Shown here: piece after piece, positions 1 through 4,512 of the stretch
Position numbering within the stretch: the first letter of the stretch is position 1
Layout of the letters: each line of letters begins with the position of its first letter
Assembly: GCA_900318545.1 (NCBI GenBank)
Contig: ONLC01000175.1
Location: 1-5,073 of the forward strand
DNA from: an uncultured Eubacteriales bacterium
GTDB taxonomy: Bacteria; Bacillota; Clostridia; Oscillospirales; Ruminococcaceae
Length of the DNA: 5,073 nt
Direction of reading: 5' to 3'
Position numbers and translations under genes: made by a program
Notes under the pieces: generated by a model
Told to the model about the DNA's origin: nothing
Seen by the model: only the letters and a program-made list of their open reading frames with translations
Database searches by the model: none

Positions 1-116
1 GAAAGGTCATCGAGGGAATTGAAGCTGTTGATGAGATAGCATCGGTTGATACTGATTATTATGATAAGCCTCTTGCACCGCAGGTGATGAAGAGCGTGAC
101 AATGATAGAGGAATAA
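1..116 (+). CDS. Peptidyl-prolyl cis-trans isomerase, cyclophilin type (C-terminal end only)
   Basis: Only the last 37 codons are in the window; the gene begins upstream. The reading frame starts at base 3 and ends with TAA at 114-116. The visible residues begin KVIEGIEAVDEIASV and end KSVTMIEE. The pattern (G)KVIEG-x-x-x-VD-x-I followed by a short variable stretch and a closing beta strand of the type 'I/V-x-S-V-T/I' is the usual C-terminus of cyclophilin-fold isomerases, which catalyse proline cis-trans isomerisation during protein folding. The catalytic core and any signal peptide lie outside the window, so cellular location cannot be judged. A hairpin terminator follows directly, so it is probably not co-transcribed with the downstream GMP synthetase gene. 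The family call is strong given the motif, but it rests on a short fragment. Confidence 0.8.
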   Translation, partial: KVIEGIEAVDEIASVDTDYYDKPLAPQVMKSVTMIEE

Positions 117-122
117 AAAAAT

Positions 123-149
123 AAAGCTCTGCCCTGTGCGGAGCTTTTT
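123..149 (+). terminator. Rho-independent terminator of the isomerase gene
   Basis: Arms AAAGCTCTGC (123-132) and GCGGAGCTTT (138-147) form a 10 bp stem with one T-G wobble, closed by a 5-base loop, and the T run continues to 149. It begins 6 bases after the isomerase stop codon, which fits an intrinsic terminator on the + strand. Confidence 0.85.
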
Positions 150-160
150 GCTTCTCCCTC

Positions 161-189
161 TTGTAATAAGAGGAGAGATGTGTTATACT
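161..189 (+). promoter_or_regulatory. Sigma-A-type promoter of the GMP synthetase gene
   Basis: A -35 box TTGTAA (161-166) and a -10 box TATACT (184-189) are separated by exactly 17 bases. They match the TTGACA/TATAAT consensus at 4 of 6 and 5 of 6 positions. Transcription would begin near 196, about 26 bases before the preferred start codon. This leaves no room for a guanine riboswitch or other long regulatory leader. A short hairpin (about 154-176) overlaps the -35 region; no function can be assigned to it. Confidence 0.7.
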
Positions 190-209
190 TGTTACATATT
201 AATATGATC

Positions 210-214
210 GGAGG
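210..214 (+). promoter_or_regulatory. Ribosome binding site that sets the GMP synthetase start
   Basis: GGAGG sits 7 bases before the ATG at 222. The longer open frame begins at an ATG at 180, but that codon lies inside the promoter, upstream of the predicted transcription start, and has no such site. The start at 222 is therefore preferred. Confidence 0.85.
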
Positions 215-221
215 AATTTTT

Positions 222-1202
222 ATGAGTTCAAATGTCAGACCCGAGAGCATGGAGCGTATCACTACCGAGGCACTGGCTCAGGCTTTTATTGATGAGCAGA
301 TAAAGGAGCTGAGAGAGCAGATCGGCGACAAGAAGGTGCTGCTTGCACTGTCGGGCGGTGTGGACAGCTCAGTTGTTGCGGCTCTGCTTATCAAGGCGGT
401 AGGACAGCAGCTTGTGTGCGTTCACGTTAATCACGGACTTCTCAGAAAGGGCGAGCCCGAGCAGGTCGTTGATGTGTTCAGAAATCAGATGAATGCAAAC
501 CTTGTTTACGTTGACGCTGTTGACCGTTTTCTGGACAAGCTTGCAGGCGTTGCCGAGCCCGAGAAGAAGAGAAAGATCATCGGTGCAGAGTTTATCCGCG
601 TGTTCGAGGAGGAAGCAAGAAAGCAGGACGGAATAGAGTTTCTTGCACAGGGAACTATTTACCCCGATATCCTCGAGAGCGACGGCGTAAAGGCACATCA
701 CAACGTAGGCGGCCTGCCTGAGGATATGCAGTTCGAGCTGGTTGAGCCTATCAAGCTGCTGTTCAAGGACGAGGTAAGAGTAGTCGGCAAGGCACTTGGT
801 CTGCCTGACGGAATGGTATACCGTCAGCCGTTCCCGGGACCGGGACTCGGAGTAAGGTGTCTCGGAGCGATCACAAGGGATAGATTAGAGGCAGTCCGTG
901 AGAGTGATGCGATCCTCAGAGAGGAATTTGCAAAGAACGGCCTTGAGGGCAAGGTATGGCAGTACTTTACAGCAGTGCCTGATTTCAGGTCTGTAGGCGT
1001 TAAGGACGGAAAGAGGACCTTTGCGTATCCTGTAATTATCCGTGCAGTAAACACAAAAGACGCAATGACTGCAACGGTAGAGAATGTTCCGTTTGAGCTT
1101 CTCGAGCACATCACCGCCCGTATCACCTCCGAGGTCGAGAACGTAAACCGTGTGCTTTATGACCTCACACCTAAGCCGAGCGGGACGATTGAGTGGGAAT
1201 GA
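222..1202 (+). CDS. guaA: GMP synthetase, stand-alone ATP-pyrophosphatase subunit (no glutaminase domain)
   Basis: 326 residues. This subunit converts XMP to GMP: ATP adenylylates XMP, then ammonia replaces AMP (last step of guanine nucleotide synthesis, cytosolic). Residues about 22-200 form the ATP-pyrophosphatase domain, with the P-loop SGGVDSS at 44-50, NHGLLRKGE at 69-77, LAQGTIYPD at 140-148 and HHNVGGLP at 158-165. The XMP-binding/dimerisation domain follows, with RQPFPGPGLGVR at 200-211 and the hallmark end KPSGTIEWE. The usual bacterial enzyme has about 510-525 residues with an N-terminal class I amidotransferase domain. Here that domain is absent, and a stop codon plus a terminator upstream rule out a hidden in-frame extension. 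The short segment between LESD and HHNVGG also resembles archaeal two-subunit enzymes more than E. coli GuaA. It must use free ammonia or a separate glutaminase subunit, neither seen here. It has its own promoter, ribosome binding site and terminator, so it looks monocistronic. Enzyme identity is very secure; the gene symbol refers to this subunit only. Confidence 0.95.
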   Translation: MSSNVRPESMERITTEALAQAFIDEQIKELREQIGDKKVLLALSGGVDSSVVAALLIKAVGQQLVCVHVNHGLLRKGEPEQVVDVFRNQMNANLVYVDAVDRFLDKLAGVAEPEKKRKIIGAEFIRVFEEEARKQDGIEFLAQGTIYPDILESDGVKAHHNVGGLPEDMQFELVEPIKLLFKDEVRVVGKALGLPDGMVYRQPFPGPGLGVRCLGAITRDRLEAVRESDAILREEFAKNGLEGKVWQYFTAVPDFRSVGVKDGKRTFAYPVIIRAVNTKDAMTATVENVPFELLEHITARITSEVENVNRVLYDLTPKPSGTIEWE

Positions 1203-1256
1203 CCCCCTGCTGAAGCATTGCATTTACGCTGTTTTAGCTGTTCATCAAGTAAAGAT

Positions 1257-1297
1257 AAGAGCTATCTGATCCACTTTCGGATCGGATAGCTCTTTTT
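1257..1297 (+). terminator. Rho-independent terminator of the GMP synthetase gene
   Basis: A 16 bp stem is formed by AAGAGCTATCTGATCC (1257-1272) and GGATCGGATAGCTCTT (1279-1294), with one T-G wobble and a 6-base loop, followed by a T run. It lies about 55 bases after the stop codon. The stretch between the stop and this hairpin (1203-1256) holds no gene. Confidence 0.92.
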
Positions 1298-1318
1298 GTT
1301 TGCCCTAAGGCGCCCAAT

Positions 1319-1350
1319 AAAAAAGCACCGCACGATCATCGTGCGGTGCT
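1319..1350 (-). terminator. Rho-independent terminator of the surface-protein gene
   Basis: The near-perfect palindrome AGCACCGCACGA (1324-1335) / TCGTGCGGTGCT (1339-1350), with a 3-base loop, is followed on the minus strand by a run of T (A run at 1319-1324 on the plus strand). The T tract is on the minus side only, so it serves the gene ending at 1365. Together with the hairpin at 1257-1297 it separates two convergent transcripts. Confidence 0.9.
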
Positions 1351-1364
1351 GCCTGTGTTATTTA

Positions 1365-2807
1365 TTAGTCTTTCTTCCTCTTTACTACAACAAGTGCTGC
1401 GGCTGCAAGAGCTGCTGCGCTTATTCCTGCTGCGGCTGCTCCCGTTGCAGGGTTAGATGTCGTAGCTGCGGCTGCTGCCTTAGAGGAGCTGTCAGCTGCC
1501 TTGCTTGTGTCAGACTTGCTTTCCTCAGCCTTGCTTGTGTCAGACTTGCTGTCAGGAGTGCTCTCAGAGCTATCCTCGGCTGCAGCTTCTACTGTGAAAG
1601 GCTGGCTCCTGTTCTCACCGGTGTAGAGCTCGCTGTCCTCGTTAGCAACAACAGCTGCGATGTAGGTGCCGGGCTCGGTCGGGTATTCGGTGCCGACCCT
1701 TGTTACAGTCTCGCCGCCCTCGATCTCCTCGTAAGTAAAGTAGATAACATGGTACTCGCTCTCGGGAACGGTCTCTCCGTCAACCTCTGCGGAAACGGTC
1801 TTGTTCTCGGTGTCAACAGTTACTGTACCCTCTGAGAGGTCGATCTTCTCGCTCACGGGAGCTTCGATAACTGACTTCTCTCCGACCTCAAGGCTGTCGA
1901 GGTGGTTTTCATCACCGATCACCTTGTACCATACATAGTACTCGCCTGCTTCTGTAGCTTTAGGAAGGATAGCTGTGTAAGGCTCTGAAGCTCCCTTCTC
2001 GTCACCGATCGCATACACAAGCTCTCCGCCTTCGGCCTCTGCCGACTCAACAAGCTGTAAAGGCTCGCCTGTGTAGGGCTGTGTCCCGATAACACCGACC
2101 TTGCAGGACGAAGCTATCTTATTTACTGTAACTGTGCAAACAGCGGATACATCATCAGAGGGATCTTCATTCCAGTTGTCGGCAGTTACCTTTACTGTCG
2201 TGGTGCCTGCCTTTTTGCCTGTAAGCTCAATGCCGTTGGTACCGACGAAATCCCAATCGAGTATGTCGTTGTCAGCAACTTCAATGACAAAATGCTTATT
2301 AGTTGCATTTTCGGGCGAGAATATATAGGAAATCTCTGCGGTATCACCGTAGTCCATTGTGAGCTCGGTCTTGTCAAACTGTACACCTGCTACAGGGACG
2401 GGAGCTTCTTTTACAGTAAATACATACTCATGAACAAAAGCATCTCCATATTGCGCCTCATATTGTGAGCTTAAGTCATTATGCTGCTTGTCCGTGATTA
2501 TGTAATCCTTATCCGCTGTCCATCCGACTGCTTTATCAGCAAGAATATCACCGGATTCAGTTTTCACAGTAACATAATCAGCATCATAAAAATCAGGGCT
2601 CACACGCTCATGACCGTTAATACTAACGCCCTTACCTATAGTATTACCACCATATTCATAAAGCATATAGGCACCTTCGGCACTCGCTACGATAACGTTA
2701 TTGCCCAACAGCTTGTCAAAGCTTACATTAGCAGTACCTGCACCTGCCACAACAAGCACAGCGAGCGTGCCTGCTATGATCTTCTTCCATGAATTTCCGA
2801 TAGTCAT
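1365..2807 (-). CDS. Secreted multi-domain surface protein with Ig-like modules and a sortase-like tail
   Basis: 480 residues. The N-terminus has a basic start (W-K-K at 7-9) and a hydrophobic stretch (10-28); the likely signal peptidase site is after V-A-S-A near residue 43. Residues about 44-134 form a beta-rich region I cannot name. Residues about 138-229 resemble a BIG2 bacterial Ig-like domain (start VAGVQFDKTELTMDYGD; the closing part has GKKAGTTTVKVTA). Residues about 235-315 and 320-405 resemble MBG-type beta modules, with PYTGEPLQLV near 244, KATEAGEYYVWYKV and EPGTYIAAVV. A linker rich in Ser, Asp, Lys and Ala (406-450) contains two KSDTSKA units. The tail has NPATG (452-456), an Ala-rich hydrophobic segment (457-475) and KRKKD, the layout of a cell-wall sorting signal. 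No enzymatic domain is evident, so a binding, adhesion or structural role outside the cell is inferred. The start is backed by AGGAGG at 2815-2820, 7 bases upstream. Transcription appears monocistronic. Confidence 0.88.
   Translation of the reverse strand: MTIGNSWKKIIAGTLAVLVVAGAGTANVSFDKLLGNNVIVASAEGAYMLYEYGGNTIGKGVSINGHERVSPDFYDADYVTVKTESGDILADKAVGWTADKDYIITDKQHNDLSSQYEAQYGDAFVHEYVFTVKEAPVPVAGVQFDKTELTMDYGDTAEISYIFSPENATNKHFVIEVADNDILDWDFVGTNGIELTGKKAGTTTVKVTADNWNEDPSDDVSAVCTVTVNKIASSCKVGVIGTQPYTGEPLQLVESAEAEGGELVYAIGDEKGASEPYTAILPKATEAGEYYVWYKVIGDENHLDSLEVGEKSVIEAPVSEKIDLSEGTVTVDTENKTVSAEVDGETVPESEYHVIYFTYEEIEGGETVTRVGTEYPTEPGTYIAAVVANEDSELYTGENRSQPFTVEAAAEDSSESTPDSKSDTSKAEESKSDTSKAADSSSKAAAAATTSNPATGAAAAGISAAALAAAALVVVKRKKD
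1440..1454 (-). other. NPATG motif: candidate non-canonical sortase recognition site
   Basis: Codons for Asn-Pro-Ala-Thr-Gly are followed by about 19 mostly Ala/Val/Leu residues and the charged end KRKKD. This is the order of parts of an LPXTG sorting signal, but with N in place of L. That sortase enzymes of this organism cleave it is an inference from layout; no sortase gene is in the window. Confidence 0.6.
1498..1550. repeat. Two perfect 23 bp direct repeats in the linker of the surface protein
   Basis: The same 23 bases (GCCTTGCTTGTG... ending AGACTTGCT) occur at 1498-1520 and 1528-1550, a 30-base period that keeps the reading frame. They encode the KSDTSKA units of the wall-spanning linker. 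Such repeats can change copy number by slippage, altering linker length by 10 residues. Confidence 0.85.
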
Positions 2808-2860
2808 ATTTTTTCCTCCTTATTATAAAGCTGTTTTTGTTTAGAAATATTTATAATAGC

Positions 2861-2889
2861 ATTATATCACTCAAAAAGATAATTGTCAA
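2861..2889 (-). promoter_or_regulatory. Perfect-consensus promoter of the surface-protein gene
   Basis: On the minus strand TTGACA (2884-2889) and TATAAT (2861-2866) are separated by 17 bases, both boxes matching the sigma-A consensus exactly. TG stands one base before the -10 box, giving an extended -10 as well. The start of transcription would be near 2854, leaving a leader of about 47 bases. An inverted repeat CCAAA-CA-TTTGG (2919-2930) lies about 30 bases upstream of the -35 box and might bind a regulator, which is speculation. Confidence 0.9.
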
Positions 2890-3101
2890 GGAACTGCGTT
2901 ATTGTTTCATTATATTAACCAAACATTTGGAGATCATAACAATTAAAGCTGTCATTTTTTGGCAGGCTTTATCCAAAAAAAGCACCGAAATGCCGATACG
3001 TCATTTCAGCGCCTTTGAGTTCGGATATATGGTCTTTTGCTGTGCTCATATAAGCTTATTCACAAGCGGTATAAACCGCAGAAGACGAACGATAATGAAT
3101 G
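2890..3101. other. Gene-less AT-rich stretch between divergent-looking fragments
   Basis: No convincing gene is seen on either strand. Open frames exist by chance but lack ribosome binding sites and recognisable sequence. The stretch contains the inverted repeat at 2919-2930, a T-rich imperfect hairpin near 2945-2970, a terminator-like hairpin at 2975-3016, and a small perfect hairpin GCGGT-ATAA-ACCGC at 3066-3079. It may be the scar left by loss of the rest of the Mrr-type gene. Confidence 0.5.
2975..3016 (-). terminator. Possible terminator of the Mrr-fragment transcript
   Basis: GAAATG (2987-2992) pairs with CATTTC (3002-3007). The stem extends outward with several mismatches to AAA/TTT, and a run of seven T follows on the minus strand (A run at 2975-2981). 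It lies about 85 bases past the stop of the Mrr fragment and before the surface-protein promoter. The stem is imperfect, so this is a moderate call. Confidence 0.4.
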
Positions 3102-3347
3102 TTACAACAACTCTGAATGGTCTGAAAGGAGATAAGTCCGAACCCAGCCAACTCTGTTAGATAGTATCGTCTGACCCGATTGAAGTTTTTCATTAAGCTC
3201 GTCGGGGGTTAATATATAATAATCAGCGCAATAATCAAGTGTTTCTTTGGAAGTGTGTTGTTTTCCGTCATTTAAACACTCCATAACCGGCGAAAAGAAT
3301 TCATAATACTTTGGGATTGACATTTTATCATCTCCTTTTGTAACATT
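3098..3347. repeat. 10 bp inverted repeats bracketing the Mrr fragment
   Basis: AATGTTACAA at 3098-3107 and its exact complement TTGTAACATT at 3338-3347 flank the Mrr fragment. A second pair, AAAGGAGAT at 3125-3133 and ATCTCCTTT at 3330-3338, lies inside or overlapping. One copy of the latter includes the ribosome binding site and the other lies exactly where Mrr homology ends. They may mark a rearrangement or be coincidence; spacing between the two elements differs on the two sides. Confidence 0.4.
3102..3323 (-). pseudogene. mrr: Mrr-type restriction endonuclease, N-terminal fragment (catalytic domain lost)
   Basis: 73 codons from ATG at 3321-3323, with GGAGAT 6-8 bases upstream; an ATG 20 codons further upstream lies at the -35 box and is rejected. 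Residues 1-65 match the winged-helix N-terminal domain of Mrr-like enzymes (Mrr_N): the start MSIPKYYEFFSPVMECL, then DGKQHTSKE and the signature NRVGWVRTYL at 56-65. Intact Mrr proteins have roughly 300 residues, the second half being a PD-(D/E)XK nuclease domain that cuts modified DNA. Here homology stops at TYL, followed by eight unrelated residues and TAA. No nuclease motif is found in any frame downstream, so no restriction activity is expected. The promoter and ribosome binding site are intact, so a small DNA-binding-type peptide could still be made. The domain call is from recognition of the family, not from a search. Confidence 0.75.
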
Positions 3348-3373
3348 ATAGCACAATTTGTGAAATAATGCAA
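3345..3373 (-). promoter_or_regulatory. Extended -10 promoter upstream of the Mrr fragment
   Basis: On the minus strand TGC-TATAAT (-10 at 3345-3350, with the TGn extension) is preceded at 17 bases by a weak -35 box TTGCAT (3368-3373). Transcription would begin near 3338, just ahead of the ribosome binding site, giving a very short leader of about 15 bases. A second TATAAT-like hexamer on the same strand at 3395-3400 lacks a good -35 partner. Confidence 0.6.
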
Positions 3374-3526
3374 GATACAACAAAGGAAACGGAAATTATA
3401 TTGTGTGACAGTCTTGCAAAAATGTAATGCGGATTTTTGAATAAATGCGCCCACATTTTCGGCTGCTAAGTCAGCCGATCAGCCTCGCAGAGCCACAATA
3501 GCATTTTTGATAGTCCGAATAGGCTG
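3374..3526. other. Intergenic stretch with small inverted repeats
   Basis: No gene is supported here. Three inverted repeats are visible: AAAATGT (3419-3425) with ACATTTT (3453-3459); TCGGCTG (3459-3465) with CAGCCGA (3472-3478); and GTCCGA (3513-3518) with TCGGAC (3530-3535). The last lies at the point where coding-like sequence of the next pseudogene begins. None is followed by a T run, so they are not terminators. Confidence 0.45.
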
Positions 3527-4247
3527 TCATCGGACGACGGCACGATCGAGGAGAACGCAGTTGCGATCGCTGCCAAGCTGGGCGACATGAATCGCTGGGA
3601 GGGCAATGATCTTGTAGTAAAAATGGGACTGGCGAATTACTACTTCACCTCGGATTACTGCACCACCGATTCCGAGAACGGAAACAACATCTATGAGATC
3701 GCAATGCAGAAGGCCATTGACAAGGGCTCGAAGTTCATGAAGGAAGCAGTTGAGAATTCCGAGCGCTACATTATCCAGACCACCAACAAATACACCAAGG
3801 CCTGCCTTACCATGCTTGAAATGCTCAGCTCGAAGCAGACTGTAAGCAAGCTGACCCCCGAGCAGGTAGCAGCACTTCCCGCAAACACTTAAAGATGATT
3901 ACAAGGCTATCGCAGCCCACGCCGATCAGGCATACTCATACGAGGCTGATATCCTTAACGATCTTGTAGGCGAGGATGGAATTCTTACTAAGACCGACAA
4001 GTACCTTGAGCGCAAGGAAACTCAGCCCACCACCTTCGTGGCAAGAGGACTGAACAAGTTCGTTGAGCTGGAGAACTACCTTGACTACAGAAACAACCTC
4101 ACCTTCTGTGAGGCCTATCAGAAGAGAACGATCCGCGCAGGCTATGACTGGAGATGGGTAAAGGGCTATGAGGACTATATGATAAAGAGAGGCGGCCTTT
4201 CAGTTCTCATGGCCGGCACATACATCTCAATGATGAGAATTGACTGA
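3527..4247 (+). pseudogene. Unrecognised gene, 5'-truncated and frameshifted
   Basis: I do not recognise the family. Strong coding-like sequence (codons AAG, GAG, GGC, CTT; GC-richer than its neighbours) runs from about 3527 to a TAA at 3890-3892, then continues one frame over (+1) from about 3888 to TGA at 4245-4247. Restoring one base near 3886-3890 would join PEQVAALPANT to LKDDYKAIAAHADQ in a protein of about 240 residues. It is hydrophilic and probably mostly helical, has no signal peptide or membrane segment, and carries no catalytic motif I can name. Its end is VLMAGTYISMMRID. No ATG, GTG or TTG occurs in frame between the upstream stop at 3467 and the ATG at 3587, which lacks a ribosome binding site, so the N-terminus appears lost. 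A GTG at 4038 begins the second half only by chance. A programmed frameshift or a sequencing error is a possible alternative to decay. No promoter is seen. Confidence 0.65.
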
Positions 4248-4355
4248 TCGGAAGGTCAATAATAAAGAGCTGCAAGCGTCCGTGCAATAGTGCGGGCTGC
4301 GTACAATGTCGGTTTCAAGAACGGTGTGGCTTTCATTAGAGAAATTCAGGAGTAA
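4240..4355 (+). pseudogene. Small broken reading frame downstream of the unrecognised gene
   Basis: Coding-like sequence in one frame (TTG at 4240, then TDRKVNNKELQASVQ, stop TAG at 4288) is continued two bases later in another frame by VRAAYNVGFKNGVAFIREIQE, ending TAA at 4353-4355. The second piece reads like the natural C-terminus of a small protein. Joined, they would give about 38 residues of unknown function. The first piece overlaps the end of the preceding pseudogene, as in translationally coupled genes. No ribosome binding site is clear. It could also be non-coding; confidence is low. Confidence 0.3.
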
Positions 4356-4374
4356 TCAGATATAACTATTGAGG

Positions 4375-4415
4375 AAAGTCTTATCCCTGTGATACGGGGA
4401 TAGGGCTTTTCTTTT
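4375..4415 (+). terminator. Rho-independent terminator after the broken genes
   Basis: AAAGTCTTATCCC (4375-4387) pairs with GGGATAGGGCTTT (4397-4409) over 13 bp with three G-T wobbles and a 9-base loop, followed by TTTTCTTTT. It closes the + strand unit of the two broken reading frames 20 bases after the last stop codon. Confidence 0.88.
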
Positions 4416-4422
4416 CGGGTGA

Positions 4423-4451
4423 TTGACATTCTCAATAGCGTTTGATATAAT
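4423..4451 (+). promoter_or_regulatory. Perfect-consensus promoter of the last gene
   Basis: TTGACA (4423-4428) and TATAAT (4446-4451) are separated by 17 bases; TG one base before the -10 box adds an extended -10. Transcription would begin near 4458, giving a leader of about 55 bases with no obvious structured regulator. Confidence 0.92.
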
Positions 4452-4512
4452 GTTTGTATAGGGTAAGTACTCGGCTTGCTCGTGAAAACTGGAATATGTG
4501 GTGATAAACGAT

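Noticed and set aside
180..221. Longer GMP synthetase start at ATG 180
   Set aside because: It lies between the -35 and -10 boxes, upstream of the expected transcript start, and lacks a ribosome binding site; GGAGG precedes ATG 222 at ideal spacing.
190..221. Guanine riboswitch ahead of the GMP synthetase gene
   Set aside because: The predicted leader is only about 26 bases, far too short for a purine riboswitch, and none of its conserved segments are seen.
369..1223. Minus-strand open frames across the GMP synthetase gene
   Set aside because: They are shadows of a clearly identified conserved gene and have no start signals.
1296..1835. 179-codon plus-strand open frame rich in Cys and Arg
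   Set aside because: It is antisense to the Ala/Ser-rich end of the surface protein; its composition is a by-product of GCT/AGC codons on the other strand, and it starts inside a terminator T run.
2974..3054. 26-codon minus-strand frame starting MSTAKDHISELKG in the intergenic stretch
   Set aside because: No ribosome binding site precedes it and it ends within the T run of the hairpin, so chance is the simplest explanation.
2837..3160. 107-codon plus-strand open frame over the intergenic stretch
   Set aside because: It has no ribosome binding site, crosses the surface-protein promoter, a terminator-like hairpin and the antisense of the Mrr fragment, and shows no recognisable sequence.
3384..3535. 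CRISPR array, insertion-sequence end or tRNA-like structure in the repeat-bearing stretch
   Set aside because: The inverted repeats are different from each other and short, no transposase or regular spacing is present, and no cloverleaf can be drawn.
4038..4247. Independent 69-residue protein starting at GTG 4038
   Set aside because: Coding-like sequence in the same frame extends back to about 3888 without interruption, and no ribosome binding site precedes the GTG; it is the second half of the frameshifted gene.
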